48,105 bases of DNA from Verrucomicrobiota bacterium (GTDB lineage Bacteria > Verrucomicrobiota > Verrucomicrobiia > Opitutales > Opitutaceae): NCBI GenBank assembly GCA_947471035.1, contig CANIWJ010000012.1, forward strand, positions 1 to 48,105, given 5' to 3'. Of the stretch, positions 35,004 to 41,660 are shown one piece after another (the stretch's first letter is position 1; each line of letters opens with the position of its first letter). Position numbers and translations under genes: made by a program. Below the pieces are notes generated by a model. It was given only the letters and a program-made list of their open reading frames with translations, searched no databases and was not told where the DNA came from.

Positions 35004-36887
35004 TCAGGCAGCCGAACGGCGGCGGCGGGTGGCCGCGAAGCCAAGCATAACAGCGCCGGCCAACGCGGCGTAGGTCGAGGGCTCGGGGATGGCGGAGGCA
35101 ACCGCGGTGATGAAACCGGAGCTATTCATACCTACGGTGTTAAAGCCCGCAATAGAGATCAAGGCGAGCTGGCCGCTGGTCAGACCAGTCGCGCTGGAGC
35201 CGAACTTAAGCGAGGAACCTGACACGAACGTGCCCGAGACTGACAGCGTGTTGCTACCCCAGTTGTTAGCCGAGCTGTCGGCGAATACGAATGCGCCACC
35301 GCCCGTGAGATCAATCGCGCTGTTTGCCGTGAGCGAGAGTGAGCCCAGCGTTGCACTGGTGAAGCCATTGGAGGCCAGAGTGCCGCCCGCCAGAGTGATC
35401 GCACCGCTAGCTGGCAAACCACCGTTGGCGCCGAGCTGCAGGGTGCCGGCGTTGATAAACGTGCCGCCCGAGTAGGTGTTGGTGTTAGAGAGGCGAACGA
35501 TACCGCCACCCACCTTGTAAACAGGAAGAAACGCCGAAGCAGAGCCGCTGACTGCGCCGTCGGAAATCACGCCGCTGAACACGGTGGTGCCGCCTGCGGC
35601 AGAAGTGAGTTGGAACTGGCGCGTGCCAGCGACGATGCGCCCCATAGTGACGATGCCGCTGAAGGTCGCGGTGCCGGTGGTGTGGTAACCACCGACCACG
35701 ATGTTGTCGTTACTCGTCTGGGCGGCGGTGGTCGTCTGCTGCGTGGTGATGCGGGCAGCCACATCAAACCCGTTGGTCAGAAGTTGGGCGCTGCCAGTCG
35801 CACCGTTGCTAAAATTGCCCACATTAAAGCCGCCGGAGGTGGTGCCGAGCGCGTTACCCGTGGTCAACGCGTTGGCATGATTGAGCATCAAGATACCGGA
35901 GCGCACATGCAGGGAACCGCCGGTGCCACTCGTCAGGCCACTGCCGTCACCGGAAAGCGTGACCGAGCCAGCGACGTTGCCCGAGGTGGAGAAGCGGATC
36001 TGCTGATTGCCGATGGCACCGGTAATGGTGCCGGTGAAGATGTAATTTTGAGCGGAGGCATCGGCGAGCGAGATCGCAAGACGCGGGGAGCCGCCAGCGC
36101 TGGCGCCGGAATTACCGAAGACAATGTTGTTGGTTAACGTGCCGCCGCTAGTCTTGAGCGAGAGGACGGTGCCGATGCCCGCGGAGGAATCGCTGGCATT
36201 CAGCGTGATCGCGCCGGTGCCGGCGTTGCCGATATGACCGATAAGTCCGAGGTATCCCGAGTCCACGGTGACGCCGCCCGAAAAAGTGTTGGCCGTAGTC
36301 GAGCGCAGGTTAGTGCCGCGGAAACCGCTGGTAGCGGTGCCGGTGCCGTCGTTGGAGCTGAGCGTCGAGAGAATGAGGCCCTTCGCGCCGGCGTTGCCGT
36401 CCACGATCTGGGAGTTGATGTTGAAACTGCCACCATCGCTAGTAGCGCCGCCACCGCTGCCGGCGCTGATAGCGAGATTATCGTTTAGCACCACCTGACC
36501 GGCCCCTTGAGTGCCGATCTGATAACCGCCCGCACCGCGAGTTGTGACGGAAGCATTGCCCGAAGAGACGTCGAAGGTCATCGTGCGACTCGCGTTGAAC
36601 GTCATGGAGTAGGCGTTCGCATTCACGACGTCTTCGTTAAAGGTCAGAGAGCCGACTGAGACGTCAACATCGAGCGTCACGGTGCGGGCGGCGGTGATGA
36701 GCGTGCCGAAGGTGACAGCAGCATCGACGGCGTTGGGCACTACGCCGCCGGTGAGGCTGGTCCAGCTTCCGAGGGTGCTCCAGTTGCCGGCGGCATCGAC
36801 GTTCCAAGTCCCGGTGGTTTGGGCATTTGCGACACTCGCCATGAGGCTGGCGAGCGCGAGGAGGGTTTTGTGGTACTTTAGGGACAT
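35004..36887 (-). CDS. PEP-CTERM beta-strand-repeat surface protein (627 aa)
   Basis: Signal peptide (about 1-22, ending ANAQ). Residues 26-590 are a beta-strand-repeat passenger (WNVDAAGNWSTLGSW, FSGGVTVDSGYLGL, NTYSGGTFINAGTLQLG). The C-terminus holds a textbook PEP-CTERM sorting signal: IPEPSTYAALAG, a hydrophobic stretch, then TRRRRSAA. It would be exported, processed by an exosortase (not in this window) and displayed or released. The passenger is closely related to residues 1982-2420 of the 2535-aa protease over its whole length. ATG 36887 is preceded by a T/C-rich tract. It ends at a strong intrinsic terminator. Confidence 0.9.
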   Translation of the reverse strand: MSLKYHKTLLALASLMASVANAQTTGTWNVDAAGNWSTLGSWTSLTGGVVPNAVDAAVTFGTLITAARTVTLDVDVSVGSLTFNEDVVNANAYSMTFNASRTMTFDVSSGNASVTTRGAGGYQIGTQGAGQVVLNDNLAISAGSGGGATSDGGSFNINSQIVDGNAGAKGLILSTLSSNDGTGTATSGFRGTNLRSTTANTFSGGVTVDSGYLGLIGHIGNAGTGAITLNASDSSAGIGTVLSLKTSGGTLTNNIVFGNSGASAGGSPRLAISLADASAQNYIFTGTITGAIGNQQIRFSTSGNVAGSVTLSGDGSGLTSGTGGSLHVRSGILMLNHANALTTGNALGTTSGGFNVGNFSNGATGSAQLLTNGFDVAARITTQQTTTAAQTSNDNIVVGGYHTTGTATFSGIVTMGRIVAGTRQFQLTSAAGGTTVFSGVISDGAVSGSASAFLPVYKVGGGIVRLSNTNTYSGGTFINAGTLQLGANGGLPASGAITLAGGTLASNGFTSATLGSLSLTANSAIDLTGGGAFVFADSSANNWGSNTLSVSGTFVSGSSLKFGSSATGLTSGQLALISIAGFNTVGMNSSGFITAVASAIPEPSTYAALAGAVMLGFAATRRRRSAA

Positions 36888-37033
36888 AAGAAAAATAGAA
36901 AAGTAGGGGTTGGCTGAGGATTTTTAAAGAAAAATTAGCAGTATAATTATCAGCGGGGTGTAACACATAGTGATGCCAGGGTCGTGATGCCCGGCCAAAG
37001 CTTTCAGGTGAGCACCCCTGTTGGCCGTCCCTA

Positions 37034-37208
37034 GGCGTGTCTGGGTTTAAACTCCGCCCGTCGCCAAGGCCCTGCGGGGTAAGCGTGGAGCACGGCTGGG
37101 CCTGCGTTGCGAGAAGCGGCATGGCCCGACGGGCCACCTCCGCCTCTCGTGCCTAGGCCGAGCCGCGCTCCACGCTCCCGCCGGATTGAGTTTAAACCCA
37201 GACACGCC
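37034..37208. repeat. 175-bp element with 21-bp perfect terminal inverted repeats
   Basis: GGCGTGTCTGGGTTTAAACT(C) at 37034-37054 is exactly complementary to 37188-37208. Inner segments are also paired (AGCGTGGAGC against GCTCCACGCT), so the whole unit can form a long cruciform. It contains no ORF of note. It could be a MITE or palindromic repeat; no target duplication could be defined. Confidence 0.7.
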
Positions 37209-37242
37209 CTGGCCAATTTCTTATCTCAGTTCCGAACCCACT

Positions 37243-37424
37243 TAGTTCTACTTTGTTAACCCCCGAGGTGGAGTTCCCGCTCATGTGCGCTTCACCGTTT
37301 TTTTGGCCGGGGACGGCCAACACTACAAAAGAAACAGGCCATTTTTGCTGGTAGGAATGTGTAGCGTTGGCCGTCCTCGGCCAATCTCCGAGGGCTTTTG
37401 GCTCACTTTAACAAAGTAGAACTA
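37243..37424. mobile_element. 182-bp MITE-like element (TIR TAGTTCTACTTTGTTAA)
   Basis: The 17-bp terminal inverted repeats TAGTTCTACTTTGTTAA are perfect (37243-37259 and 37408-37424). An inner inverted repeat (TTGGCCGGGGACGGCCAAC against its near-complement ending at about 37383) fills the interior. The ends are TA, consistent with but not proof of a TA-targeting (Tc1/IS630-type) parent. Immediately to the right lies a half copy of the TTAGTGTTTATGAGTGAACA repeat seen whole near 40700, so the element may have inserted into it. Confidence 0.65.
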
Positions 37425-37560
37425 GTGTTTATGAGTGAACATTAGTGGTTTAAAATCGGTCTGATCGCTTATTCAGCGAGCTTTAGCGGTTTAATAAATC
37501 TGATCCGACGGTTTTCTTATCCCATTTGTAACCGTGCCACCCGCGGTTAATCCCTTTCAA
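37425..37560. repeat. Mosaic of intergenic repeats, includes the empty MITE target site
   Basis: Contains GTGTTTATGAGTGAACATTA, then GCGAGCTTTAGCGGTTTAA and TAAATCTGATCCGACGGTTT. The TTTAA at 37490-37494 is uninterrupted here but at 40766-40937 the same sequence is split by a 162-bp element. No gene is seen between 37209 and 37941. Confidence 0.65.
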
Positions 37561-37675
37561 TCAACCTCAAAGTAGCAAACAACGGGCGGACCCATTCAGA
37601 CTTAATAAATACGATTCTACAGAAGATAACCAAGGTAACGGAGATACGTGTGTTTTGATACGGCCTTCTATTAAA

Positions 37676-37936
37676 CCCGGAATCCGCGATTGGAGACGGC
37701 AATCTGACATAACCTGCCGGGCATATAATCGTTCGATCACCCGCTGCGCCCGGCACTGCCCGCCGCTGCGGGCACCCGTGGCGGGCGGCCCTGCGGGCCA
37801 GCGCACCAAGCGGCGCTGCCATCTCCGCGCTGTCGCGCTACGTCGATGCACTTCCAGTGCATCTCGGGCTTCTCTTACGATTAGCCATCGCCCCCAAACA
37901 TTCGGACTTGCAATGCCGCACACCTGGTTTTTCGTA
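37676..37936. mobile_element. Degenerate copy of the CCCG-ended MITE with a GC-rich internal insert
   Basis: It starts CCCGGAATCCGC after TTAAA (37671-37675) and shares ATCGTTCGATCACCCG and CGATGCACTTCCAGTGCATC with the copy at 40771. About 100 bp of GC-rich DNA (roughly 37741-37842) is inserted between these two segments. The right end is worn (TTTTTCG). It stops about 5 bp before the antitoxin ATG at 37942, so it probably supplies that operon's promoter region. Confidence 0.55.
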
Positions 37937-37941
37937 GGAAC

Positions 37942-38154
37942 ATGCCATCCCTAAGCACATACCTTGCGGAGGAGGCCTTGTCCTTGCCGCCTACGGAACG
38001 TACTAAGCTCGTGGAGGTTCTGGTTGATAGCCTGTACGGAATCCAAGTTCCCGATGCCGATCTTGCTACTCTTCTGAAGGCACGTTCACTTGCCCTCAAA
38101 ACCGGGGAAGACACCGGCCTCTCATTCGAGGAAGTTTTTGGAGAGCCCTTGTGA
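37942..38154 (+). CDS. Addiction-module antitoxin (pfam09720-like), pair 1
   Basis: 70 aa. Helical, with LPPTERTKLVEVLVDSLYG matching the 'putative addiction module component' family, whose members carry an ExxxLxxxLxxSL pattern. The acidic C-terminus (GLSFEEVFGEPL) is typical of the toxin-binding tail. The TGA overlaps the GTG start of the toxin (GTGA), so translation is coupled. Confidence 0.8.
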   Translation: MPSLSTYLAEEALSLPPTERTKLVEVLVDSLYGIQVPDADLATLLKARSLALKTGEDTGLSFEEVFGEPL

Positions 38155-38444
38155 AGATCCAGTTTTCTTCAAAATTTAAGGACGACTTATTGGTGGCGGA
38201 CACTTACTACTTCAGAATCTCCAACCGACTAGGTTCTGAGTTTCATGAGAGAATAAAGGAAACTATTAGAACGGTGGTTAGGTTTGGTGGAGGCGATCAT
38301 ATTGGTGCCCATGGATACAAAGCTCGAAAAGCTGAACCGTTCCCCTACATAGTTTACTACGAGAGTGATGGCGAAGATCTGAATATTATAGCTTTGGTTC
38401 ACGAACGCCGGCATCCTGATTTCTTAAAGCAAAACCAGACCTAA
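38151..38444 (+). CDS. ParE/RelE-type toxin, pair 1
   Basis: 97 aa from GTG 38151. The RelE/ParE fold shows as an N-terminal strand (IQFSSKFKDDLLVADTYYF), two helices, then strands FPYIVYYESDGEDLNIIALVHERRHPDFL ending the core; HERRHPDF is the usual closing motif. It would inhibit gyrase (ParE-like) or translation (RelE-like); sequence alone does not decide. Its GTG overlaps the antitoxin stop. Confidence 0.82.
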   Translation: MKIQFSSKFKDDLLVADTYYFRISNRLGSEFHERIKETIRTVVRFGGGDHIGAHGYKARKAEPFPYIVYYESDGEDLNIIALVHERRHPDFLKQNQT

Positions 38445-38479
38445 CCAGTAGCTACTTCGGCACGGATCCCGGCACCAGA

Positions 38480-38640
38480 AGACCCGGACATAAAGAAACC
38501 GCTAAATTACGCTAACCCTCGCTAAATCAGAGGTCTGTTTTGACCTTCCGGGGCTTGTTATTAGCGAGCTTTAGCGGTTTAATAAATGGTATTCTTATCC
38601 GGTTTTTTATCCGCGCCATCCGCGGTTAAAAACTTTCCTG
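38480..38640. repeat. Inverted-repeat spacer (AACCGCTAAA family) between TA pairs 1 and 2
   Basis: AAACCGCTAAATTACGCTAA near 38491 is paired with AGCGAGCTTTAGCGGTTTAA near 38563. The flank ATCCGCGCCATCCGCGGTTA belongs to a second dispersed repeat. The same left junction (GAAACCGCTAAATTACGCTA) follows TA pair 3 at about 40616. Confidence 0.75.
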
Positions 38641-38718
38641 AGATTGCATAGTAGCATGTTAAACAAAATAAAAAGCAAAACACTTGAAGCCGCGCCGATC
38701 TTAACCATTATCCAATCC

Positions 38719-38937
38719 ATGCCGCTGCTTCTGCCCATTGCCAAGATGACTACAACCGATAAATTGCGTGCCATGGAGGATTTATGGTCTTCACTTACCT
38801 CAGAAGATGCAGCATTTCCGCTTCCTTCGTGGCACAAGTTTGCGCTCCAAGAGACAGAAAAGCGTATAGAATCCGGGGAGGAAACATTCATCGACTGGGA
38901 AGTTGCGAAGAAATCCCTTCGTCGGAGAGCTAAGTGA
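38719..38937 (+). CDS. Addiction-module antitoxin (pfam09720-like), pair 2
   Basis: 72 aa from ATG 38719 (MPLLLPIAKMTTTDKL), chosen because the family is about 70 residues and upstream codons from 38644 are not antitoxin-like; ATG 38746 is an alternative. TTTDKLRAMEDLWSSL and the C-terminal IDWEVAKKSLRRRAK match the family. The stop overlaps the toxin GTG. Confidence 0.78.
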   Translation: MPLLLPIAKMTTTDKLRAMEDLWSSLTSEDAAFPLPSWHKFALQETEKRIESGEETFIDWEVAKKSLRRRAK

Positions 38938-39230
38938 GAATCGCGATCTCCAAGACCGCAGATCAGGATTTAATCGCCGGGTTTCGATTTTATAAAATTA
39001 AGGGACTCGAAGTAGGACACTATTTCATGGATTCGCTTATATCTGACATAGACTCCTTGGTGCTCTATGCGGGAATCCACCGTAAGGTTGATGGTTATTA
39101 CGTCATGTTAAGCCGCCGATTCCCATTCTCGATCTATTATAAAATCGAGAATGATATCGTTCGCATTCGACGGGTTCTCGATTGCCGCAGGGATCCAGCG
39201 TGGATAAAGAAGGCACTAAAAAGAGGCTAA
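38934..39230 (+). CDS. ParE/RelE-type toxin, pair 2
   Basis: 98 aa from GTG 38934, overlapping the antitoxin TGA (GTGA) exactly as in pair 1. N-terminal strand IAISKTADQDLIAGFRFY, then RRFPFSIYYKIENDIVRIRRVLDCRRDPAWI, with the closing CRRDPAWI motif of this toxin group. It is divergent in sequence from pair 1, so cross-neutralisation is unlikely but untested. Confidence 0.8.
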   Translation: MRIAISKTADQDLIAGFRFYKIKGLEVGHYFMDSLISDIDSLVLYAGIHRKVDGYYVMLSRRFPFSIYYKIENDIVRIRRVLDCRRDPAWIKKALKRG

Positions 39231-39339
39231 CAAGGCGCTAAGTTTTGACGTTAGAAACACTTTCCATAGCCCAAAAATAGCAAAAACGGCCCGACCCAAT
39301 TGGCTTTCTGCATAGCCCAAGATAATCGTACTTTAGGAA

Positions 39340-39665
39340 CCGGATTTTTAACCACAGATTACACAGATAAATACCGGATAAAACCCCCGGCTTCTCGACT
39401 CTGCTGCCTTATATCCGGTTCGTATCTGTGCAATCTGTGGTTAAACTCTCAACGTTTCGAGCTGTTAGAATCCGGCCTTCCGAGGCTTGTTTTTAGCGTA
39501 CTTCAGCGAGCTTTAGCGGTTTAATAAATAACCTATTCGACGGGTATTCTTAATCCGGTTTTCCTCCGTGCCCTCTGTGGGCCCGCGCTCCGGCTCGGCT
39601 CTGTGTAACCAGTCCGCCTTCCGTTTTTCAAAATTTCCGCGTTTCCGCATTTCCGCTTTTGGTTT
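39340..39665. repeat. Cluster of four inverted-repeat families between TA pairs 2 and 3
   Basis: Right of the pair 2 toxin lie AACCACAGATTACACAGATA (about 39350) paired with ATCTGTGCAATCTGTGGTTA (about 39426), GCGAGCTTTAGCGGTTTAA (about 39508), CTCCGTGCCCTCTGTGGGC with GGCTCGGCTCTGTGTAA (39567-39608), and TTTTTCAAAATTTCCGCGTT (about 39625). All can fold into hairpins. 39231-39339 shows nothing I can identify. Confidence 0.7.
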
Positions 39666-39716
39666 CCGTCCTCCCGCCTATTGACAAAACAGACCCGTTC
39701 CCGCAGCTTTCTTTTC

Positions 39717-39956
39717 ATGGAAACTCTCCTTGAGCGCTATCCAGAGATCCTGCAATCCACTACCGATCAAAAACTTGAGCTTATTGATGAGTTGTGGGCA
39801 TGCGTTCGCCGGGACGACAACATCGCCGTGCCCCCCGGCCATCAAACTGAGCTGGATAATAGATTGGCGACTATTCTTAAAGACCCCTCGCTCGCACTCG
39901 ACCCCGCCTCCGCACGCGCGTTGTTGAAACCCGAAAAGCGGAGTTGGAACCGATGA
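39717..39956 (+). CDS. Addiction-module antitoxin, pair 3, C-terminus rewritten by a MITE
   Basis: 79 aa from ATG 39717 (METLLERYPE). DQKLELIDELWACVRRDD matches the pfam09720-like antitoxins of pairs 1 and 2. Codon 71 (AAA) is the last native codon: the inverted-repeat element begins at 39930 and supplies the final residues PEKRSWNR and the stop. Excising the element gives a predicted ancestral end LLKRR with a TGA overlapping the toxin ATG. The core is intact, so it may still function. Confidence 0.75.
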   Translation: METLLERYPEILQSTTDQKLELIDELWACVRRDDNIAVPPGHQTELDNRLATILKDPSLALDPASARALLKPEKRSWNR

Positions 39957-40092
39957 GATGCGGCAAGATGCTGGAGCAGATGGTCGTTTGTGAATCCCCG
40001 AGGTGCACTGGATAGTGCATCGAGCGGGTGAACAAATGAGCAGATGCCCAGCAAGTTGCGCCAGATCGCGGCGATCAACTTCGCTTTTCGGG
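39930..40092. mobile_element. 163-bp MITE inserted between the antitoxin and toxin of pair 3
   Basis: Terminal inverted repeats CCCGAAAAGCGGAGTTG (39930-39946) and CAACTTCGCTTTTCGGG (40076-40092) match at 16 of 17 positions. Flanks are TGAAA and TTAAA, a 5-bp duplication with one change. It is the reverse-oriented relative of the element at 40771 (shared GATGCTGGAGCAGATG and CCCCGAGGTGCACT). It has no transposase. Confidence 0.8.
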
Positions 40093-40102
40093 TTAAACGT
40101 CG

Positions 40103-40585
40103 ATGAAGCCGCTCAAAGTCGCTCGGTGGGTCGTGCAGCAGGACCTCCAAGCCATTTACGATTACCATTCCGCGAATTCTATTTCCAAAGCGGAACGTAT
40201 TGTTGAAGAATACGACCATCTTATTGAACTCCTGAAATCGAATCCACTTTTGTTTCGTCGCAGGGAAGGAAACTAGTGCTTGATTGCGGATATAAGCGAT
40301 AGAATGGCGGAGTGATTTTGGCTGCGGCCAAGGCGCCGGAAAGGAAGGTGTGCCAGCGGCACATATCCTTTCCGGCAACGCCGGCCCCAGCCCAAAGCGC
40401 CCGTTAGACTATCGCTTATTTCTGCAATCAAGCACTAGCGTGTCTATGCCTTTGAGAGTGGCACCTATTTGCTTTACTATACGGAAACGGAAAACTTCTG
40501 GCTTGTTACAGGCCTATTCCACGCCTTGCGCGACCCCGACTGGATACAAGCGCGCTTGGGTGATCGTATAGAAAATTATAAATAG
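40103..40585 (+). pseudogene. ParE/RelE-type toxin of pair 3, interrupted by a 162-bp insertion
   Basis: ATG 40103 encodes 57 residues (MKPLKVARWVVQQDLQAIYD onward to RRREGN) and then hits TAG at 40274, the left end of the inserted element. After the element the frame resumes at 40439 for 48 codons (RVYAFESGTYLLYYT to ALRDPDWIQARLGD), ending at TAG 40583. Together they make a normal-length toxin of about 106 residues. The net insertion is 162 bp, a multiple of three, but a TAG remains at the junction even after simple excision. The toxin should be dead. Confidence 0.85.
40273..40438. mobile_element. MITE-like element inside the pair 3 toxin
   Basis: The ends CTAGTGCTTGATTGC (40273) and GCAATCAAGCACTAG (40438) are perfect inverted repeats, extending with mismatches to AAGCGATAG (about 30 bp). 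The interior has a second strong hairpin (CCGGAAAGGA with TCCTTTCCGG, and TGTGCC with GGCACA). CTAG at both ends suggests a TA or CTAG target duplication, as for IS630- or IS5-type parents; which one is undecided. Confidence 0.8.
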
Positions 40586-40606
40586 CCGGGCGTAACATCA
40601 AGACAC

Positions 40607-40770
40607 GGACATGGAGAAACCGCTAAATTACGCTAACCATGCTCAACCACTAATGAACACTTATAATCACTAATAATACCAAACCTATTTTTCAGGATTA
40701 GTGTTTATGAGTGAACATTAGTGGTTTAAAATAAGTCTGATCGCTTATTCAGCGAGCTTTAGCGGTTTAA
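40607..40770. repeat. Inverted-repeat spacer after TA pair 3
   Basis: AAACCGCTAAATTACGCTAA (about 40618) pairs with AGCGAGCTTTAGCGGTTTAA (40751-40770). Nested inside are ACCACTAATGAACACT (about 40647) and GTGAACATTAGTGGTTTA (about 40712), another hairpin. The layout equals the spacer after pair 1. Confidence 0.75.
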
Positions 40771-40932
40771 CCCGAAATCCGAAATGGGCACCGGCGATCT
40801 GCCGCAATCTACTGGGCATCTTATCGTTCGCTCACCCGACTCGATGCACTTCTAGTGCACCTCGGGGTTCGCTCACGATCATCTGCTCCAGCATCTTACG
40901 ACATCTTACCGGTTCCGATTCCGGATTTCGGG
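40771..40932. mobile_element. 162-bp MITE with 5-bp TTTAA target duplication
   Basis: It begins CCCGAAATCCG and ends CGGATTTCGGG (perfect 11-bp TIR). It is flanked on both sides by TTTAA (40766-40770, 40933-40937). The uninterrupted target, GCGGTTTAATAAATCTGATC, exists at about 37486. The core is palindromic (GTGCACCTCGG near GATGCACTT). No coding capacity. Confidence 0.88.
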
Positions 40933-40962
40933 TTTAATAAATCTGATCCGACGGTTTGGCAC

Positions 40963-40991
40963 AAAAAAGCCCGCCCTGAAAAAGGGCGGGC
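40963..40991 (-). terminator. Intrinsic terminator of the 209-aa PEP-CTERM gene
   Basis: On the minus strand GCCCGCCCT/AGGGCGGGC forms a 9-bp stem (40969-40977 with 40983-40991) followed by six T (40968-40963). It lies 25 bp after the stop codon at 41017. Confidence 0.88.
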
Positions 40992-41016
40992 CGAAAGAAG
41001 GATCGATAAAGCCCGA

Positions 41017-41646
41017 TTAGACCGAGCGACGACGACGGGAAGCAGCCACACCCAAGATCGCCAGACCGGCCAGCGCCGCATAGGTGGAGGGCTCGGGGAT
41101 GGCGGAGACAAGATTTCCAGTATAGGCAGTGTAGCCGCCTTGCCAAGAAACCCCCGAATCTTGCAAAGACAAAGTAATTGAAGAGCTAGGTGTAGCAGGT
41201 GCAACCCAAGTCCATGACGCTGCTGACGCAGTAGCTTGATAAGTAGATGTTGCGATAGAAGTATTGTTGTAAAAACGAACCGCCAGAATAGCATTTGATG
41301 CTGGATAAGATCCACCTGTAACAAAGTCTAATAAACCAGTGTAAATTTCGCCATTAGTACCTCCCTCAACATTGAAGTCCCCGATCGATAACGTGCTATA
41401 GAGTGAGGTGCCTTCGCCCGCAATAGGCGTGAAAACGCCAGAAAACAAACTGCCGGAAGTAGCTGTAGTAAAATATCCAATTTGAACTCGAGCGCCATCA
41501 CCATCCGAAGTGCTGCCACCTGATAAAAGGGTAGAGTTATTAGATGATTTTAGCAATACACCATCTGATCCAAAGGAAAAAGAAGTAGTATCCGCTGAAT
41601 AAGCAGAAGCACTAGCTAGAAATAATGTTAGAATTAGTTTTTTCAT
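41017..41646 (-). CDS. PEP-CTERM surface protein (209 aa)
   Basis: Signal peptide (about 1-18, ASAYSADT), a beta-rich body of unknown function (19-180), and a PEP-CTERM tail: IPEPSTYAALAGLAILGVAASRRRR is the region, with the hydrophobic helix and Arg cluster. Base composition shifts: the body (41110-41640) is clearly AT-richer than the tail and most neighbours. It lies 14 bp downstream of the TIGR02597-like gene and ends at a strong terminator, so the two form one unit. Sorting by an exosortase is expected from the family. Confidence 0.88.
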   Translation of the reverse strand: MKKLILTLFLASASAYSADTTSFSFGSDGVLLKSSNNSTLLSGGSTSDGDGARVQIGYFTTATSGSLFSGVFTPIAGEGTSLYSTLSIGDFNVEGGTNGEIYTGLLDFVTGGSYPASNAILAVRFYNNTSIATSTYQATASAASWTWVAPATPSSSITLSLQDSGVSWQGGYTAYTGNLVSAIPEPSTYAALAGLAILGVAASRRRRSV

Positions 41647-41660
41647 ATTACAACGTTATG

